NCBI RefSeq assembly: GCF_009697225.1
Contig: NZ_WIND01000002.1
Span: 372,001-436,000 of the forward strand
Length of the DNA: 64,000 nt
Direction of reading: 5' to 3'
Source: Halovulum marinum
GTDB taxonomy: Bacteria; Pseudomonadota; Alphaproteobacteria; Rhodobacterales; Rhodobacteraceae
The notes beneath the pieces were generated by a model. The model saw nothing but the letters and a program-made list of their open reading frames with translations. It did not search any database and was not told the DNA's origin. A program made the translations under genes and the position numbers. This document shows, in pieces, positions 25,680-35,278 of the stretch (the first letter of the stretch is position 1; every line of letters starts with the position of its first letter).

Positions 25680-28600
25680 CTATTCCGCCGCCCGCGCCAC
25701 CGGCGTGGTCAGGCGCAGCGGCGCCGGGCGGTCATCCCAGATGATTCTTTCGGCGGGTGCCTGGCGGGCGCGGCGGCCCAGCGCCAGGTCGCGGCGCAGG
25801 CGGCTGTCGCGGCTGCGGAGCAGGGCCAGCGCGCGGACCCAGGCACCGTAGGCGCCCTTGCCGGCCCAGACCCGCACCGCCAGCATCGCCGGCGTCACCA
25901 CCAGCGTCAGCACCGTTGCCACGCCGAGGCCGAACACCACCGCGGTCGCCAGCTGCTTCCACCACAGCGCGGTCGGCGCGTTCAGCGAGTAGCCGCCGCC
26001 GATGAAGTCCACCGACAGGCCGACGACCATCGGCGTCAGCCCGGCGATGGTGGTGATCGTGGTCAGCAGCACCGGGCGGATGCGCGCCTCGGCGGTGCGC
26101 ACGATCGCCTCGATCCGCGGCATGTAGCGGCTGTATTCCTGGTAGGTGTCGATCAGCACGATGTTGTTGTTCACCACGATCCCGGCCAGCGCGACGATGC
26201 CGGTGCCGGTCATGATGATCGAGAACGGCTGACCCATCACCAGCATGCCGATCAGCGAGCCGGTGACCGACAGCACCACCGCCAGCAGCACCAGCAGGGC
26301 GTTGTAGATCGAGTTGAACTGCGCCAGCAGGATCACGAACATCAGCCCCAGCGCGCCCATGAACGCGCTCATCAGGAACGCCTGGCTTTCGGCCTGGTCC
26401 TCCTGGTCGCCGGTCCATTCGTAGCTGACCCCGGCCGGCAGCGGGTCGCCCGCGTCCAGCCACTCGGTCAGTTTCTGGATCTCGGCGGTGGCGTTGCCGC
26501 CCTCCTGCACGTCCGCCTTGACATCGAAGTAGCGCTGGCCGTCGACGCGGTCGATCTGGCCCAGCTTGGCCACCGGCTGCCGGGTGACGAAGTTCGCCAG
26601 CGGCACCAGGCCCTGGTTGGTGCGCACCCGCAGCGTATCGAGCGTGGACAGCACCCGGTCCTCCTCGGGCAGGCGCACGCGGATGTCGATCTCTTCGTCC
26701 GAGCTGTCGACGCGCATGGTGTCCAGGGTCAGCCCGCGGGTCACCAGCTGCACCATCGCGCCCACCGCCGCCACGTCGGCGCCGTAGCGGCCGGCCTGCT
26801 CGACGTCGACGTCGATCTGCCAGTCGATACCGGGCAGCGGGCGGGTATCCTCGACGTCGACCAGCGTGTCGGTGGCGTCGAACTTCGCGCGGGCCACCTC
26901 GGTCGCGGCCAGCAGCTGCTGCCAGTCGTCGCCCTTCAGGCGCAGGTGCACGGGCTTGCCCTGCGCCGGGCCGCCCGCGGCCTCGGAGATCTCGGCCTCG
27001 ATGCCCGGCACCTCGGCCAGGCGCTCGTTGATCCGCGCCAGGATCGCCTTGCCCTTGCCCTCGGGGCCGAGGGCGTAGCGCGCCTGCCAGTCGTCCAGCT
27101 CGATCTGCACCTGGCCGACGGCGTCCAGCGGCGTGGTGCTGCCGGGCGCCTGCGCCAGCCCGCCGGCGCCGGAGAAGGCGAAGATCGACTCTACCCCGTC
27201 GGTGCCGGCGATGATGTCCTCGACCTCTGCGACCAGTGCGTCCTTTTCCTCGAGGCTGAGGTTGCCGCGGGCGCGGACATAGGCGATGGCGCGCTCGGGC
27301 TCGGTCTCGACGAAGAATTCGACGCCCTTGTTGTTCTCGCCGAAGTAGCCGAACACGCCGAACACGAAGAAGGCGACGGCGGCGACCGAGACGAACGGCA
27401 TCACCGGGTTGCCGGCGATCAGCTGGATGAAGCGGCCGAACGGCGTGCGCCGGTAGGTGCCCTGCGGCACCGGATCGGGCGCCGGGCGCAGCAGCGAGCC
27501 GCCGAACAGCGACAGCATCACCCAGCTGACCACGAACAGCAGCAGCCCGGGCAGGGCGCCGCCGGCCGAGAACAGGAACAGGAAGCCGAACCACAGCCCG
27601 GCGACGAACGGCAGCGTCAGCGCCGCGCGCAGCATCCACGGCAGGCGCTGGCGCAGCGCCGCCGAGCCGCGGGTGATCGCGCGGCTGAAGCGCCCGGCGA
27701 CGCCGCCGACCACCGGCAGGTAGATCAGCGCCACGATCAGCGAGGCCGACAGCACGAAGATCAGCGTCACCGGCAGGTTGCCCATGAACTCGCCGGCGAC
27801 GCCCGGCCAGAACAGCATCGGCAGGAACGCGCACAGCGTCGTCGCCGTGGACGAGACGATCGGCCAGAACATCCGCTTGGCGGCCTCGCGGTAGGCGGTC
27901 ATCGGGCCGGTGCCCTGCTGGATGCGCTTGTCGGCGTATTCGACCACCACGATCGCGCCGTCGACCAGCATTCCCACCGCCAGGATCAGGCCGAACATCA
28001 CGATGTTCGAGATCGCCATGCCGAACACCGCCAGCAACGCGAAGCACAGCATGAACGAGGTCGGGATCGCGAACCCCACCAGCAGCGCCGAGCGGATTCC
28101 CAGCGCGCTGAGCACGACGATCATCACCAGCGCGATCGCGGTCAGCACCGACGCCTCGAGCTGCGTCACCATCGAGGCGACGTCGCGCGAGGTGTCCATC
28201 GAGAAGTCCACCCGGATCGCCGACTGCAGTTCCGCCGGCCATTCGGAGACCTCGTCGGCCACCGTCTGACGGACCAGCTCGGCGGTGTCGATGACGTTGA
28301 AGCCCTTGCGCTTGACCACCTGCAGCGCGACCGAGGTGCGGCCGTTGTAGCGCGCGGTCCCGGTGCGGTCCTCGAAGGTCAGGCGGATGTCGGCCAGATC
28401 GCCCAGCGTGATGGTGCGATCGCCGTTCACCTTGACCGGCAGGCGATAGACGTCCTGCGGCGTGTCGAACGCGGCGGGGATCTTGACCGAGAACGCGCCG
28501 CTGTCGCCCTCGACCTCGCCCGCGGCGATCAGCTGGTTGTTGTTGACGACGACGTTGATCAGATCGCCGGCGGTGACGTTGTAGGCCTCCAGCTTCAGCG

Positions 28601-29165
28601 GGTCGATCAGCACTTCCAGCATCTCGTCGCGTTCGCCGGCGATGCCGGCCTCCAGCACCGGGCCCAGCGCCTCGACGCGGTCCTGCAGGTCCTTGGCCAC
28701 GCGCAGCAGCGTGCGGTCCGGCAGATCCCCCGACAGCGAGATCACCAGGATCGGGAATTCCGAGAAGTTGATCTCGTTGATCGTGTACTGCTCGGCGCCC
28801 TGCGGGAAACTGGCCTGCGCCTGGTTCACCTTGTCGCGCACGTCGGCAAGGGTCTCGGTCTTGTTCCAGCCGAACTCGAACTCCAGCGCGACGCCGGCAT
28901 AGCCCTCGGCCGCCGTCGAGGTCATCGACTTGAGCCCGTCGAGGTCCTGCAGCTTGGTTTCCAGCGGCTTGACCAGCAGCTTCTCGCTGTCCTCGGCGGA
29001 AATGCCGGGGAACGGCACCGACACGAACAGCGCCGGCACCTCGATGTCCGGCTCGCCCTCTTTCGGCAGGCCGATGTAGGCGGAGACGCCCGCGGCGATG
29101 GACAGCAGCACGAAGGCCAGGATCATCCTGGCCCGCGACGATGCCCAGTCGATCATGCCGGTCAT
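25680..29165 (-). CDS. RND efflux pump inner-membrane permease
   Basis: 1161-aa proton-driven pump of the AcrB/CzcA superfamily. The first helix is followed by GLPKEGEPDIEVP. Helix 4 motif GLILAVGMLVDGAIVVVEYAD carries the relay Asp, with the repeated half at TGTGIVALAGIVVNNNIVLID. Two additional hydrophobic stretches (ALTLPFVAGLWFGFLFLF and PGLLLFVVSWVMLSLF) lie between the halves, making it longer than the roughly 1,040 aa of AcrB. ATG 29165 overlaps the adaptor gene by 4 bp. Substrate unknown. Confidence 0.92.
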   Translation of the reverse strand: MTGMIDWASSRARMILAFVLLSIAAGVSAYIGLPKEGEPDIEVPALFVSVPFPGISAEDSEKLLVKPLETKLQDLDGLKSMTSTAAEGYAGVALEFEFGWNKTETLADVRDKVNQAQASFPQGAEQYTINEINFSEFPILVISLSGDLPDRTLLRVAKDLQDRVEALGPVLEAGIAGERDEMLEVLIDPLKLEAYNVTAGDLINVVVNNNQLIAAGEVEGDSGAFSVKIPAAFDTPQDVYRLPVKVNGDRTITLGDLADIRLTFEDRTGTARYNGRTSVALQVVKRKGFNVIDTAELVRQTVADEVSEWPAELQSAIRVDFSMDTSRDVASMVTQLEASVLTAIALVMIVVLSALGIRSALLVGFAIPTSFMLCFALLAVFGMAISNIVMFGLILAVGMLVDGAIVVVEYADKRIQQGTGPMTAYREAAKRMFWPIVSSTATTLCAFLPMLFWPGVAGEFMGNLPVTLIFVLSASLIVALIYLPVVGGVAGRFSRAITRGSAALRQRLPWMLRAALTLPFVAGLWFGFLFLFSAGGALPGLLLFVVSWVMLSLFGGSLLRPAPDPVPQGTYRRTPFGRFIQLIAGNPVMPFVSVAAVAFFVFGVFGYFGENNKGVEFFVETEPERAIAYVRARGNLSLEEKDALVAEVEDIIAGTDGVESIFAFSGAGGLAQAPGSTTPLDAVGQVQIELDDWQARYALGPEGKGKAILARINERLAEVPGIEAEISEAAGGPAQGKPVHLRLKGDDWQQLLAATEVARAKFDATDTLVDVEDTRPLPGIDWQIDVDVEQAGRYGADVAAVGAMVQLVTRGLTLDTMRVDSSDEEIDIRVRLPEEDRVLSTLDTLRVRTNQGLVPLANFVTRQPVAKLGQIDRVDGQRYFDVKADVQEGGNATAEIQKLTEWLDAGDPLPAGVSYEWTGDQEDQAESQAFLMSAFMGALGLMFVILLAQFNSIYNALLVLLAVVLSVTGSLIGMLVMGQPFSIIMTGTGIVALAGIVVNNNIVLIDTYQEYSRYMPRIEAIVRTAEARIRPVLLTTITTIAGLTPMVVGLSVDFIGGGYSLNAPTALWWKQLATAVVFGLGVATVLTLVVTPAMLAVRVWAGKGAYGAWVRALALLRSRDSRLRRDLALGRRARQAPAERIIWDDRPAPLRLTTPVARAAE

Positions 29166-30253
29166 AGCGCCTCCTCGCGGTAGGTGACGCGGATCGGGCT
29201 GCCGTCGCGGATGAAGTCCTGGCCGGTGACGATGACCTCGGCGGTGTCGGGCAGGCCCTGGACCCAGACGCCCTCGCGCTCGTCGCGGATAAGCGTCACC
29301 GGCACGAAGCGCGCGGTGCCGTCGCGATTGACGCGCACGCCCAGCCGGCCGTCGTCGTCCAGGGTCAGCGCCGACTGCGGTAGCAGGTGGCCCTTCTCGC
29401 CGTCGAGCGCGATCAGGATCTCGGCGCTGACCCCGTCGCGGATCGCGCGGTCCGGGTTCGGCACCTCGACCTCGATGCGGAAGGTCCGGGTCAGCGGATC
29501 GGCCGAGCGCGAGATGAAGCTGACCTCGCCGCGCAGCTCCTGGCCGGAGATCAGCCGGGCGCCGGCCTCGCTGCCCGGCGACAGCCGCTCGATGTCCTGC
29601 TCGGGCACGAACGCGACCAGCCGGATCGGGTCGAGCGAGATCAGCGTGGCGCAGGCGCTGCCGGGCTGCAGCAGGCTGCCCAGCTCGGCGGTGTCGGTCT
29701 CGAGCAGCCCGTCGAACGGGGCGGTGATGGTCAGCCGCTCGATCTCCTTCTCGGCCTGGTCGACCATGGCCTGCGCGCTTTCCAGCGCCGCCTGCTTGGA
29801 CACCGCGTCGGTCTCGGACGAGAAGCCGCGCTCGGCCAGCCGGGTGGCGGCGTTGAAGTTGACCTCGGCCTCGCGCAGGCGGGCGCGGGCCTCGGCCAGC
29901 GAGGCCTCGCGGGTGCCGGGGTCGAGCTGGCACAGCACCTGGCCGGTCTCGATTCGGCTGCCCTTGCGGATCGGCTCGGAGACGATCAGGCCGGTGGTCT
30001 CGGAGCGCACCTCGACCTTGCGCGCGGCCTCGGTCGCGCCGCTCAGGCTGAGCATGCGCTGCACGGTGCGCGCCTCGGAGCGCAGCGCCACCACCGTGAC
30101 CGGCGCATCCTCGGCGGTCGCCTGCGCCGGCGTGGCCGCGGCGTCGCCGCCGGGGGCGCCGTTCGCCAGCGCCTTCAGCGCGTCGCGTTCCATGATGACG
30201 AAATAAAGCGCAACGGCGACGAGCAGCGCGGTCAGGATCGAGGAGAATCGCAT
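29162..30253 (-). CDS. RND efflux periplasmic adaptor (membrane fusion protein)
   Basis: 363-aa HlyD/AcrA-type protein: N-terminal helix anchor (about 5-22), split lipoyl-like domain (RSETTGLIVSEPIRKGSRIETGQVLCQLD), alpha-hairpin (about 120-165), beta-barrel and membrane-proximal domain. It links the permease to an outer-membrane channel, whose gene is not nearby. First of the two-gene operon, 4-bp overlap with the permease. Confidence 0.9.
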   Translation of the reverse strand: MRFSSILTALLVAVALYFVIMERDALKALANGAPGGDAAATPAQATAEDAPVTVVALRSEARTVQRMLSLSGATEAARKVEVRSETTGLIVSEPIRKGSRIETGQVLCQLDPGTREASLAEARARLREAEVNFNAATRLAERGFSSETDAVSKQAALESAQAMVDQAEKEIERLTITAPFDGLLETDTAELGSLLQPGSACATLISLDPIRLVAFVPEQDIERLSPGSEAGARLISGQELRGEVSFISRSADPLTRTFRIEVEVPNPDRAIRDGVSAEILIALDGEKGHLLPQSALTLDDDGRLGVRVNRDGTARFVPVTLIRDEREGVWVQGLPDTAEVIVTGQDFIRDGSPIRVTYREEAL

Positions 30254-30341
30254 GGGTCTTATCCGTTTCTGCGTCCCCGGAAATCTTCGGGTCGCTCTTT
30301 GGACGCGCGGCCGAACGCATTGCCGACACTTTCCGCGCTAT

Positions 30342-30360
30342 GTAAGCGGTTGTTACTTAC
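30342..30360. promoter_or_regulatory. Short dyad between the divergent RND and yfgM operons
   Basis: GTAAG (30342-30346) and CTTAC (30356-30360) form an inverted repeat with a 9-nt spacer, about 90 bp upstream of the adaptor gene. It resembles the kind of operator bound by TetR-type efflux regulators, but no regulator gene is adjacent. Confidence 0.3.
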
Positions 30361-30403
30361 GCTGCAATCTCCCCGCGTGAAATTTGTCACGAGGGGTTTC
30401 GGC

Positions 30404-30432
30404 TTGGCAATGTTCTTTGCCCCTGTTTAAGG
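30404..30432 (+). promoter_or_regulatory. Candidate promoter of yfgM-bamB
   Basis: TTGGCA (30404-30409) and TTAAGG (30427-30432), 17 bp apart, 29 bp before the GTG start of the YfgM-like gene. The -10 box is weak. Confidence 0.4.
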
Positions 30433-30460
30433 TCCCGCCCCAGCCGTAGGAGGTACTTTC

Positions 30461-31126
30461 GTGTCGGATTATGATTCCTTTCTCGACGAGGTGACCGAAG
30501 AGGTACGCCGCGACCGGATGATCGGATTTTTGCGCCGCAACGCGATCTGGATCGCGGCGGCGGTGATTCTGATCGTCGGCGGCGCGTCGGCATGGGAGTG
30601 GCGCAAGGCGCAGGCCCGGGCCGAGGCCGAGGCCCGCGGCGCCGCGCTGTGGGCCGCGCTGGAGGCGGAGGATCCCGCCGCGCAGGCGGCCGCGCTGGAC
30701 GGTATCGACATGGCCGGCAGCGGCGATGGCGCCGCGCTGCTGGCGCTGCACCGGGCCGCGATCGCCACCCAGGCCGACGACCGCGAGGCCGCGGTCGCGG
30801 CGCTGCGCGAGGTCGCCGGCCGCGCCGACGTGTCGCCGGCGCTGCGCGACGTGGCGCGGCTGAAGCTGGTCGGCGCCGGCCACGGCATCGTCGACGCCGA
30901 GGAGCGGCTGGACATCCTGCAGCAGCTGACCGCCGAGGGCCACGCGCTGCGGGCGCTGGCGCTGGAACAGCAGGCCCTGATCCGCCTGGAGCAGGGCGAC
31001 GTGCCCGGCGCCGTGGCCGATTTCCGCGCCATCGGCGAGGATCCGCGCGCCGGGGCCGACGTGCGCGACCGGGCGCAGCGCCTGGTGGTGGTGCTGGGCG
31101 GTGACGAGGTGCGCGAGGATGGATGA
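30461..31126 (+). CDS. YfgM-like tetratricopeptide membrane protein
   Basis: 221-aa protein: cytoplasmic N-terminus (SDYDSFLDEVTEEVRRDRM), one membrane helix (about 28-45), then a periplasmic Ala/Leu-rich helical TPR-like domain. Position next to bamB and der matches E. coli yfgM-bamB-der, where YfgM is an ancillary SecYEG/chaperone subunit. The start is GTG 30461 with a strong AGGAGGT ribosome-binding site at 30448-30454. It overlaps bamB by 8 bp. Confidence 0.82.
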   Translation: MSDYDSFLDEVTEEVRRDRMIGFLRRNAIWIAAAVILIVGGASAWEWRKAQARAEAEARGAALWAALEAEDPAAQAAALDGIDMAGSGDGAALLALHRAAIATQADDREAAVAALREVAGRADVSPALRDVARLKLVGAGHGIVDAEERLDILQQLTAEGHALRALALEQQALIRLEQGDVPGAVADFRAIGEDPRAGADVRDRAQRLVVVLGGDEVREDG

Positions 31127-32441
31127 CCTGATGCACCGCCGCCGCCCGCGCCTGCTGCCCGCCGCCGCCCTGGCCGCACTGCTGGCGCTGGCCGCCTGCA
31201 CCGAGAAGGAATTCATCCTGCCCGGCGAGCGCGAGGGCATCCGCCCGCCCGAGGCCGCTGTCGATATCCAGGGCGCGCCGCCGCCGCTGCGCCTGCCGGC
31301 CAGCCGGGCGAACGCCGACTGGACGCATCTGAACGGCGATCCGACCCATCTGTCGCCCGCCGTCGCCCTGTCGGGTGCGCCGCGGGTGCTGTGGACCGCC
31401 GACATCGGCGAGGGCTCGGCCAAGCGCCAGCGGCTGTCGGCGGCGCCCGTGGTCGCCAACGGGGTGGTCTACACCATGGACGTGGCCTCGGTGGTGACCG
31501 CGGTCTCGACCTCGGGGCGGGTGCTGTGGCGCAGCGCGCTGGCCCCGCCGCGCGAGCGCCCGACCGAGGGCTTCGGCGGCGGGCTGGCCGCCGGCGACGG
31601 CGCGCTGGTCGTCACCACCGGCTATGGCGAGGTGCTGCGGCTGGACCCGGCCGGCGGCGCGGTGCAGTGGCGCACGGCGGTCGAGGGCCCGGTGCGGGCT
31701 GCGCCGACGCTGGCCGATGGCCGGGCGATGGTCGTCGCCCGCGGCGACCTGGCCTATGGCATCGACCTGCAGACCGGCGCGATCGACTGGCGGCTGCAGG
31801 GTCTGGGCGAGGGCGCGGGGCTGTACGGCGGCGCCAGCCCGGCGGTGCGCGGCCCGGTGGTGATCTTCCCGTTCGTCACCGGCGAGGTGCGCGCGGCGCT
31901 GGTGCGCAACGGGCTGACCGTGTGGTCGGCGTCGATCACCGGCGGGCGCCGCGACGAGGTGCGCTCGCTGATCAAGGACATCTCGGGCGATCCGGTGATC
32001 GACTTCGACGTGGTCTACGCCGCCAACCAGGCCGGCCGCCTGGTGGCGCTGGACCGGCGCAACGGCGAGCGCATCTGGACGCAGCAGGACGGCTCGTACG
32101 GGCCGGCGCTGCCGGTGGGCGACTCGGTGTTCCTGGTCACCGACGCCGCCGAGGTGATCCGCGTCGCCGCCAGCGACGGCCGGGTGCTGTGGCGCCAGCC
32201 GATGCCCGAATGGATCGACCCGGCGCGGCGCAAGCGCGCGGTGCCGCACTTCGGCCCGCTGCTGGCCGGCGGCCGGCTGATCGTCGCCTCGGGCGACGGC
32301 GTGCTGCGCAGCTTCGATCCGACCAGCGGCCGGCCGCTGGGGCAGGTGGCGCTGCCGGGGCCGGCGGCGGCGCATCCGGCGATCGCGGGCGGCGTGCTCT
32401 ACGTCGTCACCGGGGACGGTCGGCTGGTGGCGCTGGGCTGA
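31119..32441 (+). CDS. bamB: Outer membrane assembly factor BamB (PQQ-like beta-propeller lipoprotein)
   Basis: 440-aa lipoprotein. Signal peptide with lipobox LAAC near residue 28, then an eight-bladed propeller of repeats such as GVVYTMDVASVVTAVSTSGRVLWR and GGVLYVVTGDGRLVALG. BamB supports beta-barrel insertion by the BAM complex. Starts at ATG 31119 (overlapping yfgM) or ATG 31131; both fit a signal peptide. Confidence 0.9.
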   Translation: MDDLMHRRRPRLLPAAALAALLALAACTEKEFILPGEREGIRPPEAAVDIQGAPPPLRLPASRANADWTHLNGDPTHLSPAVALSGAPRVLWTADIGEGSAKRQRLSAAPVVANGVVYTMDVASVVTAVSTSGRVLWRSALAPPRERPTEGFGGGLAAGDGALVVTTGYGEVLRLDPAGGAVQWRTAVEGPVRAAPTLADGRAMVVARGDLAYGIDLQTGAIDWRLQGLGEGAGLYGGASPAVRGPVVIFPFVTGEVRAALVRNGLTVWSASITGGRRDEVRSLIKDISGDPVIDFDVVYAANQAGRLVALDRRNGERIWTQQDGSYGPALPVGDSVFLVTDAAEVIRVAASDGRVLWRQPMPEWIDPARRKRAVPHFGPLLAGGRLIVASGDGVLRSFDPTSGRPLGQVALPGPAAAHPAIAGGVLYVVTGDGRLVALG

Positions 32442-32503
32442 GGCTTTCCCTTGCGCCGGTTCGGGTGTAAGCCCCCGGCTTCTGGCATCGAGGGAGACCC
32501 GCA

Positions 32504-33949
32504 ATGGGGTTCACTGTCGCGATCGTGGGCCGGCCGAACGTCGGCAAGTCCACGCTGTTCAACCGGCTGGTCGGCAAGCGCCTGGCGCTGGTCGACGACC
32601 AGCCGGGCGTGACCCGCGACCTGCGCGAGGGCGCCGCGCGGCTGGCCGACCTGCGCTTCACCGTGATCGACACCGCCGGGCTGGAGGACGCCACCGACGA
32701 CAGCCTGCAGGGCCGGATGCGGCGGCTGACCGAGCGCGCCGTGGGCCTCGCCGACGTCTGCCTGTTCCTGGTCGACGCCCGCGCCGGGATCACCGCGCTG
32801 GACCAGGCGCTGGCCGACCTGCTGCGTCGCGCCGGCGCCGAGGTGATCCTGGTCGCCAACAAGGCCGAGGGGCAGGCCGGCTCGGGCGGGACCTGGGACG
32901 CCTTCGGTCTGGGCCTGGGCGAGCCGGTGGCGGTGTCCGCCGAGCACGGCGAGGGGATGCAGGAGCTTTACACCCGGCTGGCGCCGCTGGTCGACGCCGC
33001 CGAGGAAGCGGCGCAGGCGGTGCAGGTCGAGGCCGAGACCGACGTCACCCTGGACGAGGACGCGCAGGACGAGGCCCGGCCCGGCCCGCGACCCGGCAAG
33101 CCGGTGCAGATCGCCGTGGTCGGCCGCCCGAACGCCGGCAAGTCGACGCTGATCAACCGTATCCTGGGCGAGGACCGGCTTCTGACCGGTCCCGAGGCCG
33201 GGATCACCCGCGACTCGATTTCGGTCGAGATCGACTGGGGCGGGCAGCCGATGCGGGTGTTCGACACCGCCGGCATGCGCAAGAAGGCGCGGGTGCAGGA
33301 GAAGCTGGAGAAGCTGTCGGTGGCCGACGGCCTGCGCGCGGTGAAGTTCGCCGAGGTGGTGGTGCTGGTGGTGGACGTGACCTCGCCGTTCGACCAGCAG
33401 GACCTGCGCATCGCCGACCTGGCCGAGCGCGAGGGCCGCGCGGTGGTGGTCGCGGTCAACAAGTGGGACCTGGAGACCGACAAGTCGAACCGGGCGCGCG
33501 AGTTGCGCGAGGCGTTCGGGCGGCTGCTGCCGCAGCTGTCGGGCGCGCCGCTGGTGCTGGTCTCGGGGCTGACCGGGCAGGGCATGGACAAGCTGCGCGA
33601 GGCGATCCTGTCGGCTTACGGGGTGTGGAACGCGCGAATCCCGACCGCGAGGCTGAACACCTGGCTGGCGGGCGAGGTCGCGGCGCATCCGCCGCCGGCG
33701 CCGGGCGGGCGGCGGATCAAGCTGCGCTACATGACCCAGGCCAAGACCCGGCCGCCTGGGTTCGTCGTCTTCGCCTCGATCCCCGAGGCGGTGCCGGAAG
33801 CCTACAGGCGGTTCCTGGTCAACGGGCTGCGGCGCGATTTCGACCTGCCCGGCACGCCGATCCGGCTGCACCTGCGCGGCGGCGCCAATCCCTACGAGGG
33901 CAAGAAGCCGCGCAAGAAGACCAAGCTGGACAAACACCGGAAGCGGTGA
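32504..33949 (+). CDS. der: Ribosome-assembly GTPase Der (EngA)
   Basis: 481-aa protein with the two tandem G domains unique to Der: GRPNVGKST at residues 8-16 and GRPNAGKST near 207, each followed by DTAG and NKxD motifs. A KH-like domain ends in a Lys/Arg-rich tail ([16 protein letters not shown]). It acts in 50S maturation. An acidic linker (about 178-195) separates the G domains. Confidence 0.97.
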   Translation: MGFTVAIVGRPNVGKSTLFNRLVGKRLALVDDQPGVTRDLREGAARLADLRFTVIDTAGLEDATDDSLQGRMRRLTERAVGLADVCLFLVDARAGITALDQALADLLRRAGAEVILVANKAEGQAGSGGTWDAFGLGLGEPVAVSAEHGEGMQELYTRLAPLVDAAEEAAQAVQVEAETDVTLDEDAQDEARPGPRPGKPVQIAVVGRPNAGKSTLINRILGEDRLLTGPEAGITRDSISVEIDWGGQPMRVFDTAGMRKKARVQEKLEKLSVADGLRAVKFAEVVVLVVDVTSPFDQQDLRIADLAEREGRAVVVAVNKWDLETDKSNRARELREAFGRLLPQLSGAPLVLVSGLTGQGMDKLREAILSAYGVWNARIPTARLNTWLAGEVAAHPPPAPGGRRIKLRYMTQAKTRPPGFVVFASIPEAVPEAYRRFLVNGLRRDFDLPGTPIRLHLRGGANPYEGKKPRKKTKLDKHRKR

Positions 33950-33984
33950 GCCAGCGGAGGCGCTGGCGCGCCGGGGTCTTTTCC

Positions 33985-34014
33985 CCCCGCCGCCGGCTTG
34001 CGCCGCCGGCGGGG
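33985..34014. terminator. GC-rich hairpin between convergent der and SDR genes
   Basis: CCCCGCCG (33985-33992) pairs with CGGCGGGG (34007-34014), with further pairing inside. There is no T-run on either side, so it may be a weak or Rho-assisted terminator. Confidence 0.35.
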
Positions 34015-34059
34015 CCCGTGGCGCGCGCGGCCGGCGCGGCCCTCGATCCGCGGCGCGGC

Positions 34060-34710
34060 TCAGAGCAGAGAGAGCAGGCGTTCGGCCTCGTCGGCGGGGG
34101 CGGCGAGAACGCCGCGGTCCTCGCCCGGGAAGAACCGGGCGCGCAGGCCGGTGGGCATCGGCGCCGGGCGGAACAGCGTGACTTTGGGGCCGATCCTTTC
34201 GCATTCCCGGCGCCAGCTTTCCGCGATCGCGCCGGCGGCGGCCTTGCTGGCGCCGTAGGCGCCGAAGAACGGCTCTCCGGCACGGTCGTCGATGGCGAAC
34301 ACCGCGTGCCCCGCCGGCGCGGCGCGCAGCAGCGGCGCACACATGAAGATCAGCCGCTGCGTGGCGCGCGCGTTCACCGCCATGCAGCGGTCGAGATCCT
34401 TCGCGGTGACGTGATCGGCCATGCTGAGGGGCGCTGCGTGCGCGGCGCAGTGCACCAGCAGGTCGAGCCGCCCCCAGCGGTCGTGGATCGCGCGGCACAT
34501 GCGGGCCAGACCGTCGTCGTCGGTCACATCGAGCGGCACCAGCGTGCTGCTGCCGGGGGTTTCGTCGATCGCGTCGGCCAGCTCCTCGAGCGCGCCGGTG
34601 GTGCGGGCGAGGGCGACGACATGGGCGCCGCGGCGGGCGAGGCCGAGCGCGGTGGCGTGACCGAGGCCGCGCGTGGCGCCGGTGACGAGGGCGATGGTCT
34701 GGTCTGTCAT
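34060..34710 (-). CDS. SDR family oxidoreductase
   Basis: 216-aa short-chain dehydrogenase/reductase with cofactor motif TGATRGLG (10-17), an NAG-like HCAAHAAP segment and the YGASK active site. The usual catalytic Ser, 13 residues before Tyr, is Ala (VFAIDDRAG), so activity may be altered. Resembles YciK-type small SDRs. It lies 7 bp downstream of the DUF2199 gene in the purF-led run. Confidence 0.8.
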   Translation of the reverse strand: MTDQTIALVTGATRGLGHATALGLARRGAHVVALARTTGALEELADAIDETPGSSTLVPLDVTDDDGLARMCRAIHDRWGRLDLLVHCAAHAAPLSMADHVTAKDLDRCMAVNARATQRLIFMCAPLLRAAPAGHAVFAIDDRAGEPFFGAYGASKAAAGAIAESWRRECERIGPKVTLFRPAPMPTGLRARFFPGEDRGVLAAPADEAERLLSLL

Positions 34711-34717
34711 GGCTGCG

Positions 34718-35278
34718 TCAGTCGGGATCCGTCAGGTGAGGTCTGAGGTCGTGTCCGGCGGCGCCGTAGAGATCCAGCAGCCGGTCGAAGGAGATGCCGT
34801 CGCGCTGCGCCTGGGCGAGCGGGTGGCCGGAGGACGCGTGAACCTCGAGCCGCGGGCGCTCGCCGGTCGGGCCGGGCAGCAGGTTGCAGGGCAGCGGCGC
34901 GTCGGTGTCCCAGCCGGGCAGGCGGTTAGCCAGCCAGGCGAAGCAGCCCGCGAAGCCCTGGCCGGCCAGCGCGGCCTCGAAACTGTCGGCGTGAACGCTG
35001 GCCCAGGGGCCGTAGGCGAAGGTTTCGTCCGTTCCCGGGATCGGCAGGATCAGCACCGTGCGGACGAAGCGGTCGTCCCCGAGGATGCAGGCGTCGGCGG
35101 TCAGCCGGTCCGCGTCCACCTCGAGTTCGGCGCGGTCGCCGCGCAGCCCGTGGGGCCAGGCCGCAGGGGCGCCGAAGCCGATGTCCATCGGGCCGGCGAA
35201 GCCGCGGCCGCAGCAGGCGCAGGTGTAGCCGGCGTCGGTGAACCGCCGCCAGCGCGGGTCCTGCGCCAGATCGCTCAT
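34718..35278 (-). CDS. DUF2199 domain protein
   Basis: 186-aa soluble protein of unknown function. The N-terminal CACCGRGFAGPMDIGFGAP and the central FAYGPWASVHADSFEAAL match DUF2199. The Cys cluster could bind a metal. ATG 35278 overlaps the purF stop by 4 bp, so it is translationally coupled to purF. Confidence 0.75.
   Translation of the reverse strand: MSDLAQDPRWRRFTDAGYTCACCGRGFAGPMDIGFGAPAAWPHGLRGDRAELEVDADRLTADACILGDDRFVRTVLILPIPGTDETFAYGPWASVHADSFEAALAGQGFAGCFAWLANRLPGWDTDAPLPCNLLPGPTGERPRLEVHASSGHPLAQAQRDGISFDRLLDLYGAAGHDLRPHLTDPD

Noticed and set aside
25732-28242. Very long open frame on the minus strand (836 codons)
   Set aside because: It lies within the RND permease gene in another frame; its Arg/Ala/Pro-rich product has no family motifs and the permease frame is clearly real.
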